Counted from the first letter of the stretch, positions 7,570-16,083 are shown. The stretch is DNA of 36,291 bases from Candidatus Pacearchaeota archaeon (GCA_018304145.1 JAGVWU010000003.1:1-36291), one strand, 5' to 3'. Program-made: numbers and translations. The notes: generated by a model from the sequence alone, not told the origin.

Positions 7570-8310
7570 TTAAAATCTTTCCATAAAATTTATTATTGTT
7601 TTTCTTGGAAGAAATCTTGTTAAAAATATAAAAAATTTATTCTTTATTCCTGTTACAACTATTGGTTTTTTTCTTTTATTTAATTCTCTAACTGCTATTT
7701 TTACAACTTCTTCTGATGACTGCATTATTGATTTTGGTGGGAGTTTATTTACTCCTGATTTATTAAAAAAACCAGTGTTAGTAACACCTGGATGCAAAGT
7801 CATAACATAAACTCCTCTTTTTCTTTGTTTATGCCATAAGCATTGTCCAAGCAATGAATTAAAAGCTTTTGTAGAAACATAAATAGGTCCGTTTGATGAT
7901 GGAAGAAAAACAATTGCAGACGAAACAATAATTAAAGAATCACCTGGTTTCGCTTTTTTAAGAAAAGAATGTGAAATCATCATTATTGCATTGCAATTTA
8001 TTGTAATAACTTCATTCAATTTGTCTATCGGCGTTTCTGCAAAATCGCCGTATATGCCCATCCCAGCATTATTTATAACAAGATTATAATTTTTATTGGA
8101 TATTTCATCGCATATTCTTTTAATATCTTTAAAATCAGTCAAATCCGCATAAATAAATTTATGATTTCCCACAAGCTCATTTACTATTTTGTTTAATTTA
8201 TCTTTTTCATTAGAAACTAAAGTAATATCATATTCCTTGCTCAAAGCTCTTACAAATTCTAAACCTATGCCACTTGAAGCTCCGGTAATTAACGCCTTTT
8301 TATTTACCAT
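7570..8310 (-). CDS. Short-chain dehydrogenase/reductase (SDR)
   Basis: 246 residues with the full classical SDR set: the nucleotide-binding TGASSGIG at residues 9-16, NNAG near 80, the catalytic Ser in IVSSA, and YVSTK as the active-site Tyr/Lys pair. The C-terminus is hydrophobic and basic (FFIFLTRFLPRK), as in the long-chain or membrane-associated SDRs. The substrate cannot be assigned. It forms a same-strand run with dphB upstream, but 80 bp and an AT-rich gap separate them. Confidence 0.88.
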   Translation of the reverse strand: MVNKKALITGASSGIGLEFVRALSKEYDITLVSNEKDKLNKIVNELVGNHKFIYADLTDFKDIKRICDEISNKNYNLVINNAGMGIYGDFAETPIDKLNEVITINCNAIMMISHSFLKKAKPGDSLIIVSSAIVFLPSSNGPIYVSTKAFNSLLGQCLWHKQRKRGVYVMTLHPGVTNTGFFNKSGVNKLPPKSIMQSSEEVVKIAVRELNKRKKPIVVTGIKNKFFIFLTRFLPRKTIINFMERF

Positions 8311-8391
8311 ATTAGAATAATTAAAAGCTTATATAAAAAACTATTCTAAATCAATTTATTTATATCAATTCTTATTTATTTTTTTATAATA

Positions 8392-9114
8392 TTATACTTC
8401 AAACCTTTCCACAGCTTCTTTCTCCAAAAAATGCATTTCACCAGGAATAATAAAGCAAAATGGATCTGCAATTTTATTTGCTTTCTTTTTTAGTTTTTCA
8501 GGAGTTCCATACAAAATCCTTGTTTTTTTTGTACCCATATTAGAGCAAACTATCAAATTATCCAAATCAAAACTCCTGTCTTTGCATGCAATTTTTAATT
8601 CCTCCAGAGCATCGCTAAAATTTAATCCAATATCAATTAAAATCAAAGAATGGGCTTTTATTGACTGATTTTGTTCAGCGTATTCAATGAAACTTTCTGG
8701 CTGGAAATGAGCTTCCCACTTTGGCATTGAGGTTATTTTTCCAAACTTATACAATTGCAAGCCTGTTTCTGCGAGTGTATCAAAAACAGAAGTTGAGTAA
8801 ATAGCCTTTGTTTTGACTTTAGATTCTTCTGCATTCAGTATAAGAGACATGTGTGTTGTTGCAAACAAAGGACACCCATAGACAAGCATGGCAATATTCT
8901 GTTTCTTAGATTCTTTAATCAGCATCTCGCTTTCAACATCTTTCCTTTCTAATTCAATTATCTTTTTTCCAATTATCTTTTCAAGTTTTTTAATGGAATA
9001 AGGAAATTTAACAGTATAATTTTCAAGATAAATTCTTTTGCATCTTTTTATAGCTTCTTTTCCCTCAATAGAAATTCCTTTTTCATTTAGGCCAAGACCG
9101 ATTAAATATAGCAT
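8392..9114 (-). CDS. dphB: Diphthine synthase
   Basis: 240 residues, slightly short for the family. It starts MLYLIGLGLNEKGISIEG, the tetrapyrrole methylase-fold signature of archaeal DphB, followed by YGCPLFATTHMS and the SVFDTLAETGLQLYKFGK segment characteristic of the enzyme. It methylates the modified histidine of elongation factor 2 using S-adenosylmethionine in diphthamide synthesis. No other dph gene is in the window. Confidence 0.92.
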   Translation of the reverse strand: MLYLIGLGLNEKGISIEGKEAIKRCKRIYLENYTVKFPYSIKKLEKIIGKKIIELERKDVESEMLIKESKKQNIAMLVYGCPLFATTHMSLILNAEESKVKTKAIYSTSVFDTLAETGLQLYKFGKITSMPKWEAHFQPESFIEYAEQNQSIKAHSLILIDIGLNFSDALEELKIACKDRSFDLDNLIVCSNMGTKKTRILYGTPEKLKKKANKIADPFCFIIPGEMHFLEKEAVERFEV

Positions 9115-9153
9115 TAAATAATGAAGATAATGTAATTTTTAATTGTTTCTTTT

Positions 9154-9756
9154 TCAGTTCTCTGCTATATCAGAAGAATCAGTCCATGCAGATACATAGC
9201 TGATATGTGGATAAAGTATTCCTTCAAAAGTTTTGCTTCTGGAGCATTTTAGGAATAATATTCCTTTTAAAGTCTTATTTTCAATGCCATCCTCACCGCA
9301 GGTATATTGATAAAATTCTCCAATTCTTTTAGGAATATTTTGTGTCGCAAGATAATTTGCTTCAGCATCACCGCCTTTTAACGAAAAACTATCTTTTCTT
9401 CCATGTCCTATCAATATGACATTATCATATTTGGGATTTTTCAATTCTTCGACAAAATCATCTAAACTTGGATTGCTGCACCAATATACTCTATTTCCTT
9501 TAAATGTTTGTCGAACAGTTACTGGAGTATACATAAATAAATCAGTAATTCCTACCATTAAACTGTCTGGCAGTCTAGGAATATGATAATCCTTCAAATC
9601 ATTTTTTCCAGTAAAGACAACAGTATTTCTTTTCGGTGTTATGCATCTATTTGAAAAGTACGCAGCAGAGACTGATAACGCATTGACAGCAATAATTAGG
9701 GTTAAGCCTTTCAGACTTCTTTTAATCCACTTGACTGAAGTTTTTTTGAATAACAT
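9154..9756 (-). CDS. Membrane-anchored hypothetical protein with HG...C pattern
   Basis: 200 residues. The basic N-terminus is followed by one hydrophobic helix (about residues 17-33), so it is anchored or secreted. The outer domain has VILIGHGRKDS (His-Gly after a beta-strand), then TCGEDG, then GILFLKCSRSK, where a hydrophobic strand ends in Cys. This order resembles the His-Gly/Cys dyad of clan CD (caspase/CHAT-like) peptidases, but the assignment is tentative. It is followed closely by dphB on the same strand, without obvious functional connection. Confidence 0.5.
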   Translation of the reverse strand: MLFKKTSVKWIKRSLKGLTLIIAVNALSVSAAYFSNRCITPKRNTVVFTGKNDLKDYHIPRLPDSLMVGITDLFMYTPVTVRQTFKGNRVYWCSNPSLDDFVEELKNPKYDNVILIGHGRKDSFSLKGGDAEANYLATQNIPKRIGEFYQYTCGEDGIENKTLKGILFLKCSRSKTFEGILYPHISYVSAWTDSSDIAEN

Positions 9757-9838
9757 CTTTTTATTAAGTTAAAAACTATTTATAAATTTAAATACTTAAG
9801 AAAGTTATTTAGCAAAAAATAAAAATTTTTCATAAAAA

Positions 9839-9850
9839 ACTTTAAATACT
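9839..9850 (+). promoter_or_regulatory. Archaeal promoter of pdaD
   Basis: AACTTTAAATAC is a good TATA element with purines upstream. A transcript starting about 25 nt downstream would have a leader of roughly 30 nt. Confidence 0.5.
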
Positions 9851-9900
9851 AGCTTTGAATAGAATTTTTGATATTAATTTATAAGATATAAAAGAGAATA

Positions 9901-10443
9901 ATGATTCCAAGTAAGATGTTTTTTACCAAGGGAGTGGGAATACATAAAGACAGGCTCGCTTCTTTTGAATTAGCTTTAAGAGACGCAGGTATAGAAAAAT
10001 GCAATCTTGTTTATGTTTCCAGTATTTTACCGCCAAATTGCAGATTAGTTTCAAAAGAAGAAGGTTTAAGATTGCTAAATCCTGGAGAGATTACTTTCTG
10101 TGTTATGGCAAGAAGTGAAACCAATGAGCCTAACCGATTAGTTTCTTCTGCAATAGGTGTTGCTGTTCCAAAAGACAATTCCAATTATGGTTATTTGTCA
10201 GAGCATCATTCTTTTGGAGAAACTGCAAAAAGATGTGGAGAATATGCCGAGGATTTGGCTGCAACAATGTTGGCGACAACTTTAGGAATTGAATTTAATT
10301 CAGATACTGCCTGGGAAGAAAGAGAGCAGGTCTACAAAGCAAGCGGGCAGATATTCAAGACAACAAATGTTGTCCAGTCATGCGAAGGGCATAAAGATGG
10401 ATTATGGACAACTACCCTTGCAGCTGCTGTGCTTCTGGAGTAA
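9901..10443 (+). CDS. pdaD: Pyruvoyl-dependent arginine decarboxylase
   Basis: 180 residues matching archaeal PdaD from end to end. The self-cleavage site is visible as YVSSILPP, with cleavage expected between Ser40 and Ser41 to give the pyruvoyl group on the alpha chain. It converts arginine to agmatine, the first step of archaeal polyamine synthesis. A strong promoter, AACTTTAAATAC, lies about 55 nt upstream (9839-9850) and an AAGAGAATAATG context precedes the start. Two hairpins follow the stop codon. Confidence 0.93.
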   Translation: MIPSKMFFTKGVGIHKDRLASFELALRDAGIEKCNLVYVSSILPPNCRLVSKEEGLRLLNPGEITFCVMARSETNEPNRLVSSAIGVAVPKDNSNYGYLSEHHSFGETAKRCGEYAEDLAATMLATTLGIEFNSDTAWEEREQVYKASGQIFKTTNVVQSCEGHKDGLWTTTLAAAVLLE

Positions 10444-10447
10444 TTCT

Positions 10448-10490
10448 ATAGCAAAGGACGCTGATATTTTTCCAAATGCGCCTTTGCTAT
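10448..10490 (+). terminator. Strong hairpin after pdaD
   Basis: ATAGCAAAGGACGC (10448-10461) pairs with GCGCCTTTGCTAT (10478-10490), 13 bp with one bulged A. It begins 4 nt after the stop and is much more GC-rich than its surroundings. It is followed directly by the repeated 54-nt hairpin element. Confidence 0.5.
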
Positions 10491-10543
10491 CAAGGGAAAG
10501 ACATAAAAAATAAGTGAAATATTTATGTCTTTCACTATAATTG
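10490..10543 (+). ncRNA. Repeated 54-nt 3'-UTR hairpin element, copy A
   Basis: Begins TCAAGGGAAA and ends TTTCACTATAATTG. GAAAGACATAAA (10496-10507) pairs perfectly with TTTATGTCTTTC (10522-10533). Copy B after the rubrerythrin gene (16030-16083) has identical flanks at identical 40-nt spacing, with a G-C to A-T compensatory change in the stem. It probably acts in the pdaD transcript as a 3'-end, processing or regulatory element. Confidence 0.5.
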
Positions 10544-10638
10544 TTAATACACAAAAATTGAGATGTTATGTTGCGAGATGATTAAAAAAATGTTTCAGAA
10601 GCCATATCTTATTGAGTTATTATATTAATTAAAAATAC

Positions 10639-10881
10639 CTATCTGATTCTAAAAATAATAATCAAAAAAGTTATCGTCATCCAAGAAAGAGTTATTATAA
10701 TCGGAATTTTATACTGAAAATCAACAAAAAATAAAAAAATTCCAATCAAAAAACAACAAATAATCAATATTTTTAATCTTTTGTTCCAGGCCTTAATTTC
10801 TTCTTTGCAAGTTTTAGCAAGGAATAATCCAACAGGGATTCCAAAAAGTATTATTATTAAATAAATCAGCTCTTTAATCAT
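10639..10881 (-). CDS. Small membrane protein, three predicted helices
   Basis: 80 residues with hydrophobic segments at about 5-24, 37-54 and 59-78, and a short charged loop (KEEIKAWNKRLK) after the first. It resembles no characterised family that I can name. It stands as a single gene between the pdaD 3' region and a divergent gene at 10942. Confidence 0.55.
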   Translation of the reverse strand: MIKELIYLIIILFGIPVGLFLAKTCKEEIKAWNKRLKILIICCFLIGIFLFFVDFQYKIPIIITLSWMTITFLIIIFRIR

Positions 10882-10941
10882 TAATTAAATAACAAAAAAG
10901 GATATATAAAGATTTTTAAATGGTTTAAAATAAAGATCTTT

Positions 10942-11265
10942 ATGGATAGACAACAATTAAGAAGGGATTTGTTAGCAGGAATGTGCAGGTGTGCTGAAGA
11001 AATTAGCATATACCATCATAATGGACGTCATCTAACAAATATTAGTTTTCTAGATAGATGCCCTGTTGCATTTAAACCTAGAGTTGGAGATAAATATCTT
11101 TTTCAATTAATATTAGATGAAGTTATTGATAATATAGTTTCAGAACAAGAACATATTAAATGGACAAATGAGTATATTATGGGTGCTGCAATTATGGGTA
11201 GATTTTATTATCCCCAATATGGAAGATTTGATGAACAAGAACTTGAAGAAGTTAGAAGAGAATAA
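10942..11265 (+). CDS. Hypothetical protein, 107 residues
   Basis: A soluble, charged protein starting MDRQQLRRDLLAGMCRCAEEIS with a D/E-rich end. No recognised motif. It has the codon pattern of its neighbours, and an AT-rich promoter-like stretch (ATATATAAAG, GTTTAAAATAAAG) lies just upstream, so it is probably a real gene. The next gene (Sua5) starts 33 nt downstream on the same strand and may be co-transcribed. Confidence 0.6.
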   Translation: MDRQQLRRDLLAGMCRCAEEISIYHHNGRHLTNISFLDRCPVAFKPRVGDKYLFQLILDEVIDNIVSEQEHIKWTNEYIMGAAIMGRFYYPQYGRFDEQELEEVRRE

Positions 11266-11298
11266 TTTAATAAATTATCTTATATTCTATAAATAATT

Positions 11299-11850
11299 AT
11301 GAAACTTATTAAACATTCAGAAATAAGCAAAGAAATAGAAGAAGAAATCCTGTCAAAAATCTTGGAAGGAAGAATTTTCATCTATCCAACAGACACAATC
11401 TATGGATTAGGGTGCAATGCCGAAGACAAAGAAGCAGTTGAAAAAATAAAACAAATCAAACAAAGGGATGCAAACAAGCCAATGTCAGTAATTGCTCCTT
11501 CAATTGAATGGATAAAAGAAAATTTAATTGTGGATATTGATTTAGATAAATATCTTCCAGGCTCTTATACAATCCTATTAAAAAAGAAAAATCCTGATTT
11601 TTTAAGCTGGGTTTCGAATACAGATTCCTTGGGAATACGAGTTCCAAATAATGATTTTACAAAAATCATTCAAAAATCCAAAGCCCCTTTTATAACAACT
11701 TCGGTTAATCTATCAGGAGAGCATTTTGCAACAAAGATTTCTGAAATAAGCAAAGAAATTTTGGAAAAAGTAGATATTATAATTGATAATGGGGAATTGA
11801 ATGGAAAACCCTCTACCTTGATTGTTAATGGAAAAGAAGTTGCTAGATAA
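11299..11850 (+). CDS. tsaC: Threonylcarbamoyl-AMP synthase (Sua5/YrdC family)
   Basis: 183 residues, so only the YrdC domain without the C-terminal Sua5 extension. IYPTDTIYGLGCNA is the family signature; KQRDANKPMSVI is the basic substrate-binding loop, and TTSVNLSG closes the pocket. It makes threonylcarbamoyl-AMP from threonine, bicarbonate and ATP for the t6A37 modification of ANN-decoding tRNAs. The partner Kae1/KEOPS genes are not in this window. Confidence 0.92.
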   Translation: MKLIKHSEISKEIEEEILSKILEGRIFIYPTDTIYGLGCNAEDKEAVEKIKQIKQRDANKPMSVIAPSIEWIKENLIVDIDLDKYLPGSYTILLKKKNPDFLSWVSNTDSLGIRVPNNDFTKIIQKSKAPFITTSVNLSGEHFATKISEISKEILEKVDIIIDNGELNGKPSTLIVNGKEVAR

Positions 11851-11857
11851 ATATATT

Positions 11858-12196
11858 TTATAAATGTAATCCTTGAGAAAGAATATTTGCTATTTCAGCT
11901 TCAAGTTCTAAATTTCTAACTTTTAATAATGCAATATGAAAAGCTTCAGGATTAATATTATTAGTCTCTAAAATATATTTAATCTGAGGATTCATTGCCT
12001 CAAGCCCCATTATTACTCTTCTGGTTGAAAATGATTTAGAACCTAAATCAGGAACAACCCTATCTGGAATATAAAAATGATCTTCTCCCACAAAAACATC
12101 ATAAGCTCCATGTTCTATAAGATTTTGAACAAATCTAATCCCTTTTTCTTTATCTTCATAAAATGCTCTTTGTTCTAAGATATTTGTTTTTCCCAT
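11858..12196 (-). CDS. Hypothetical protein, 112 residues
   Basis: A soluble protein with no family I recognise, starting MGKTNILEQRAFYEDKEK. An upstream in-frame ATG at 12229 exists, but TTTATAAAC, a TATA box, overlaps its first codons and lies 25 nt before the ATG at 12196. I therefore place a leaderless start at 12196. It converges with the Sua5 gene, leaving only 7 nt between stops. Confidence 0.6.
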   Translation of the reverse strand: MGKTNILEQRAFYEDKEKGIRFVQNLIEHGAYDVFVGEDHFYIPDRVVPDLGSKSFSTRRVIMGLEAMNPQIKYILETNNINPEAFHIALLKVRNLELEAEIANILSQGLHL

Positions 12197-12251
12197 AATA
12201 ATATTTTGTTTAAAATTGTTTATAAACATTAATATATATCAAAATATCCTT

Positions 12252-12881
12252 TTACTTTCTTCTAGAAGCCAAAATATATCCAATAAATGCAATGTTCAAT
12301 GTAAGTCCAAATAATGCCTGAATTGATGCAGCAAGTCTGTTTATTCCTAGAGGTGCAATATCTCCATAACCAATAGTTGAAAAAGTAGTCATGCTAAAAT
12401 ACAAAGAATCAAAAAAATCAATTGTTGTTGGATTCCCATTAAAATTAAAATTATTATTATGCGAATAATAGAATCCTCCAAACAAGATTATAAGAACAAT
12501 TACAAAAAATAAATAATTTAATACAAAAGTGATAATGCTTTTTGAAGCTGCAATTGACTTAAGTCTTGGAATTAAGCCTATTGAATATAAAAATAATGCT
12601 GCAACAAATATTGTAAAAAAAGAATTGAATTCTTCACCCCAGAAAAAATGAATAATTCCAAATACAATGATTAATCCAAGGGAAACATAATCTTCAAAAA
12701 CAGCCCCTTTTTTATGGATTATATTATGTATTTTTATTGCTACAAAAATTATCAATAAAAGAGAAGTTGACATTGGAGGAAGATTTAAGTAAGCCTCAAA
12801 AAATAAAGAACCTATAAATAATATTGCAATAATAACTGCAAGAATAATCTCTAGTCTTTCAGCACTCTTTTTATCCATCAT
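12252..12881 (-). CDS. Potassium channel (two-pore-helix type, no RCK domain)
   Basis: 209 residues with about six hydrophobic segments. The C-terminal third carries the pore: DSLYFSMTTFSTIGYGDIAPLG, where TIGYGD is the K+ selectivity filter, followed by the final inner helix. The N-terminal part has four extra helices, giving a voltage-gated-like layout but without an obvious arginine-rich S4. It ends just after the last helix (ASRRK), so no cytoplasmic RCK/TrkA domain is present in this gene. Confidence 0.88.
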   Translation of the reverse strand: MMDKKSAERLEIILAVIIAILFIGSLFFEAYLNLPPMSTSLLLIIFVAIKIHNIIHKKGAVFEDYVSLGLIIVFGIIHFFWGEEFNSFFTIFVAALFLYSIGLIPRLKSIAASKSIITFVLNYLFFVIVLIILFGGFYYSHNNNFNFNGNPTTIDFFDSLYFSMTTFSTIGYGDIAPLGINRLAASIQALFGLTLNIAFIGYILASRRK

Positions 12882-13087
12882 TAAAAAAAGAAAAGGCTAT
12901 TAATAAATCTTTTTAATAGTAATTCAATAAGGCAAATATCAATAATAAATAAAATATTAGAAATAAAATATAGATAATAGGTTAAAGGGTAATGAAGAGC
13001 AGAAAAAATAAAGTTGATTAACAATTAAATCACATAACAATCTCACCATATCCTATCCTATCCTACATCACATTATAGCAAATAACT

Positions 13088-13166
13088 TCAATAACCGGAT
13101 ATAATATGGTTATTTGATAGATAGGAAATGACATAAGAAACATACGGAAATTAATGTTATTTCCTA
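13088..13166. ncRNA. Two-hairpin repeated element, copy 2
   Basis: Hairpin I pairs TCAATAACC (13088-13096) with GGTTATTTGA (13108-13117), with one bulge. Hairpin II pairs TAGGAAATGACAT (13122-13134) with ATGTTATTTCCTA (13154-13166), 13 bp with one G-U. TTGATAGATAGGA (13114-13126) and CGGAAATTAAT (13145-13155) are identical to copy 1 at 6723-6807. It lies in a 357-bp gene-free stretch (12882-13238). Upstream, a TATCCTATCCTATCCTA run (13049-13065) could pair with the GATAGGA of the shared motif. I see nothing else in this gap. Confidence 0.45.
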
Positions 13167-13238
13167 TAATAAATAAAAAATAATTGATTTTTAAATTATA
13201 ATAGAAAAGTATATTAACTAATAATATTTGGTTTTAAT

Positions 13239-13436
13239 ATGAGCCTAGAAAATTGGGAAGATGTAATTGATAGAGATTGGCCTGATCAAGGACCTGTGAC
13301 ATCTGAAACAGTTAGAGCTATTCAATATCATGCTCAAAGATATGGTGGAACTATGAGGGAAGCAACAGGAAGAGTTTGGACAAATGAAGCATATGAAGCA
13401 AGAAGAAAAAAGGTTCTTTCTACACCCTTACCTTAG
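13239..13436 (+). CDS. Small hypothetical protein, 65 residues
   Basis: Hydrophilic, with a Trp-containing start (MSLENWEDVIDRDWPDQG) and a basic C-terminus. No recognised family. GTATATTAAC about 25 nt upstream can serve as TATA box for a short-leader start. Codon use is like the neighbours. It is a stand-alone gene. Confidence 0.5.
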   Translation: MSLENWEDVIDRDWPDQGPVTSETVRAIQYHAQRYGGTMREATGRVWTNEAYEARRKKVLSTPLP

Positions 13437-13519
13437 TTTTGAGAAATATGTTAAGTAAACCTAATATCTCAATATTAACTTCAATCTCATTTACATTCGA
13501 TTTCAGATTAACAATGCTC

Positions 13520-13584
13520 AATCAACTCTTCTTGCTTGTTGATTTCGCTGACATTTATTATTAATATAACTCGATATTAATCGA
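13520..13584. promoter_or_regulatory. Hairpin and dyad upstream of DTD2
   Basis: AATCAAC (13520-13526) pairs with GTTGATT (13538-13544). Downstream, TCGAT-ATTA-ATCGA (13571-13584) is a perfect 14-nt dyad about 80 nt before the deacylase ATG. The first may end the 13239-13436 transcript and the second may be a protein-binding site; both are inferences from symmetry only. Confidence 0.3.
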
Positions 13585-13663
13585 TGGAGAGCAAATATGC
13601 TAAGTTGACATCTTGACACAACATAATAGAAAAATTAATAATAGCTTATTTCTATTATCTTTC

Positions 13664-14509
13664 ATGCGTTTCGCAATAGCATATTCGAAATTAAATTCAG
13701 CAGGAACTTTAATTGCTGAGGAATTTAAAAAGCTTAGTTTTAGCCCTCAAACTCCTATAATTGAATTGAAAAAAGAAACTATTTATTCTGATGATTTAAA
13801 TGAAAAACATTATCCAGAATTAAAAAACATAGATTTTCTTGTTTTTGCGTCAACCCATAAATCTGAAAAAGGAAATCCTTCTCTATGTCTGCATGCACCA
13901 GGAAATTGGAGGGGAGCAGAAGTAGGAGGAACTCCTGGAAAAATCTGTCCAACCTCTGCATTTGTTTTAAAATATTTATTTCAGGAATTAAACAAGAATT
14001 ATACTGAAAATAAAGAAAAATTGAATCAGGAATATAATGTTACTTTGGAAGCGACTCATCATGGCCCGCATATTAATATTCCGTGCTGTTTTATTGAACT
14101 TGGGAGCAATGAAATCCAATGGAAAGACGCAGAAGCAGCAAAAATAGTTGCAAAAACTATTATCTCCCTGCAAAATTACAATAGTAATTTTATTGCTAGC
14201 CATCCATGGATTCCTGCAATAGGCATAGGAGGTCTGCATTATTGTCCTGCTTTTAACAAAATTCAATTAAACAGCAATTATGCTATTTCTCACATCATTC
14301 CTGAATATAATTTGGTATATAATCCATTAACTATTGAAAATATGATAAAACAAGCTATAATGAAAACAACTGAGAATGTTGATACATTCTTAATAGACTG
14401 GAAAGGTTGTGGAAAATCAGAAGAAAGACAAGTTATAATTGATGCTATTAAGAGGTTAGGGTTGAAGTGGGAGAAGACTTCTGGATTTATTAAAGGAAAT
14501 GGGATATAA
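13664..14509 (+). CDS. dtdA: D-aminoacyl-tRNA deacylase, archaeal type (DTD2/GEK1)
   Basis: 281 residues. The family hallmarks THHGPHINIP and GIGGLHYCPAF are present, together with the C-terminal WKGCGKSEERQ segment. It hydrolyses D-aminoacyl-tRNAs, a translational proofreading role. The open frame extends upstream to a TTG at 13613, but the family normally starts at the MRFAIAYSKLNSAG strand, so I use the ATG at 13664. It acts in the cytoplasm, with no visible partner nearby. Confidence 0.9.
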   Translation: MRFAIAYSKLNSAGTLIAEEFKKLSFSPQTPIIELKKETIYSDDLNEKHYPELKNIDFLVFASTHKSEKGNPSLCLHAPGNWRGAEVGGTPGKICPTSAFVLKYLFQELNKNYTENKEKLNQEYNVTLEATHHGPHINIPCCFIELGSNEIQWKDAEAAKIVAKTIISLQNYNSNFIASHPWIPAIGIGGLHYCPAFNKIQLNSNYAISHIIPEYNLVYNPLTIENMIKQAIMKTTENVDTFLIDWKGCGKSEERQVIIDAIKRLGLKWEKTSGFIKGNGI

Positions 14510-14582
14510 ACATAAGAGGACTTCCGAAGTTGAGAAATGAAAAATTTATAAAGGCAAATAAGTTACCAAAGTTGCCATTAAA

Positions 14583-15380
14583 ATGAAAAAAAACCTATTT
14601 ACATTAAGTATATTATCAATTTTTCTAATTTCAATGATTATTATAAGCGGAATTGTTTCTGCAGCAGGTATAAATACTTTAAAAGATTATGAAAATAGTA
14701 TTAATTATACATGTGAACAACCTGAGGATTGTGAAATAAAAGATGTTCGCAATTGTTGTGGTTATCATCCAGAATGTGTGAATAAAAATTCTATTGTTAA
14801 TGCGTCACTTGTTAAAGAGCTATGTGAACATGGAGCACAAACAGGGCTTTGCGGATATAAAGATATCAAGTCTTGCAAATGTGAAAAAAATAAATGTATT
14901 GGGAGTGAGAAAAATGTAACAGATTATAATTATTGTGAAAGAGATACTGATTGTGCTTGTGGGACCAATATTCAAACAGGAGAATGTTTTATAGGAAATA
15001 AAAAATATGTTAATGAAACAAAACAATGTCCTGATTATTGTTCTGGATTTGCTGCAAATCTTATAAATAGATGTGAAAATAATAAGTGTATCTCTAGCAA
15101 TAAAAATCTTCCTGGTAAGGATAAAGTAAAAATCCTTCCTGAAACAGCATCTTTAAGAGCAAGAGAAAGACTGGGTGAATTAGGATTTAATATTACTTTA
15201 AAGGAAGTTGGAACAGGAAATGAAAAAAGATTTGTTTATGAAACAAAGGCAAAAAAAGAAGGCAAATTATTTGGTTTCTTGAAAGTAAAGGCAGACATAT
15301 CTGCTGAAATTGATGCAGAAACAGGCGAAGTTACCAAAGTCCATAAGCCCTGGTGGAGTTTTATTGCAACAGGTATTTGA
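14583..15380 (+). CDS. Secreted Cys-rich protein with C-terminal PepSY-like domain
   Basis: 265 residues. A signal peptide (about residues 1-28, ending IVSAA) leads to a cysteine-rich region (about 40-175) with repeated units containing CEQPEDC, CERDTDC and paired CC/CAC. Several N-x-S/T sequons are present. After a linker, residues about 180-260 form a domain resembling PepSY-type domains (ASLRARERLGELGFN, AEIDAETGEV). It is probably extracellular and disulfide-bonded. A TTTATAAAG promoter element lies about 35 nt upstream (14547-14555). Confidence 0.62.
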   Translation: MKKNLFTLSILSIFLISMIIISGIVSAAGINTLKDYENSINYTCEQPEDCEIKDVRNCCGYHPECVNKNSIVNASLVKELCEHGAQTGLCGYKDIKSCKCEKNKCIGSEKNVTDYNYCERDTDCACGTNIQTGECFIGNKKYVNETKQCPDYCSGFAANLINRCENNKCISSNKNLPGKDKVKILPETASLRARERLGELGFNITLKEVGTGNEKRFVYETKAKKEGKLFGFLKVKADISAEIDAETGEVTKVHKPWWSFIATGI

Positions 15381-15419
15381 TCCAATTAAATTTAAAAACT
15401 TTCAATACTTTGTTTTATT

Positions 15420-15995
15420 ATGAAATCCTTAAAAGGAAGTGAAACTGAAAAAAATCTTTTAAAAGCATTTGCAGGAGAAAGCCAGGCAAGAAACAGATAC
15501 ACTTATTTTGCAAGTGTTGCAAAAAAAGGAGGTTATGAGCAGATTTCTGCAATTTTTCTTGAAACAGCTGAAAATGAAAAAGAGCATGCAAAAGTTTTCT
15601 TCAAGTTCTTAGAAGGAAATATGGTTGAAATAACAGCGGCTTATCCTGCTGGAAAAATAGGAACAACTACAGAAAATTTATTAGCTGCTGCAAATGGAGA
15701 AAAAGAGGAATGGGGAAAATTATATCCTGAATTTGAAAAAACAGCCCGGAAGGAAAGTTTTGATGAAATAGCAGATTCTTTTAAAGAGATAGCAGATGTT
15801 GAAAAAGAGCATGAAAAAAGATACAGAAAATTATTGGAAAATGTTAAAAATAATAAGGTTTTTAGAAAAGATAGAGTAGTCAAATGGAAATGCAGAAACT
15901 GTGGTTATATTCATGAAGGCAGGGAAGCTCCTTTAGTATGTCCTGCTTGTTCTCATCCACAGGCTTTTTATGAAGAAATAGCTGAAAATTATTAG
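15420..15995 (+). CDS. Rubrerythrin
   Basis: 191 residues: an N-terminal four-helix diiron domain with the ligand motifs GESQARNRY, ENEKEHAK and DVEKEHEK, and a C-terminal rubredoxin domain with C-x2-C (KCRNCG) and C-x2-C (CPACSHP) binding one iron. It acts as a peroxide reductase in anaerobes. It follows the secreted protein by 39 nt with ATG at the end of an AT-rich promoter-like stretch, so it may be leaderless. The 54-nt repeated hairpin element follows its stop. Confidence 0.94.
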   Translation: MKSLKGSETEKNLLKAFAGESQARNRYTYFASVAKKGGYEQISAIFLETAENEKEHAKVFFKFLEGNMVEITAAYPAGKIGTTTENLLAAANGEKEEWGKLYPEFEKTARKESFDEIADSFKEIADVEKEHEKRYRKLLENVKNNKVFRKDRVVKWKCRNCGYIHEGREAPLVCPACSHPQAFYEEIAENY

Positions 15996-16029
15996 ACTTC
16001 TTGAATAATTATATTTATTGTTAATATAG

Positions 16030-16083
16030 TCAAGGGAAAAACCTAAGATTTTTCTCAATTATTCATGTTTTTCACTATAATTG
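16030..16083 (+). ncRNA. Repeated 54-nt 3'-UTR hairpin element, copy B
   Basis: Same flanks and length as copy A (10490-10543). The stem keeps 16036-16042 pairing with 16067-16073, with A16040-T16069 replacing a G-C pair of copy A. Two outer pairs of copy A are mismatched here. A larger alternative stem also exists: TGAATAATT (about 16003-16011) with AATTATTCA (about 16058-16066). It begins 35 nt after the rubrerythrin stop. Confidence 0.48.

Noticed and set aside
10289-10513. ORF overlapping the pdaD 3' end
   Set aside because: A shadow frame in pdaD that runs through the post-stop hairpin.
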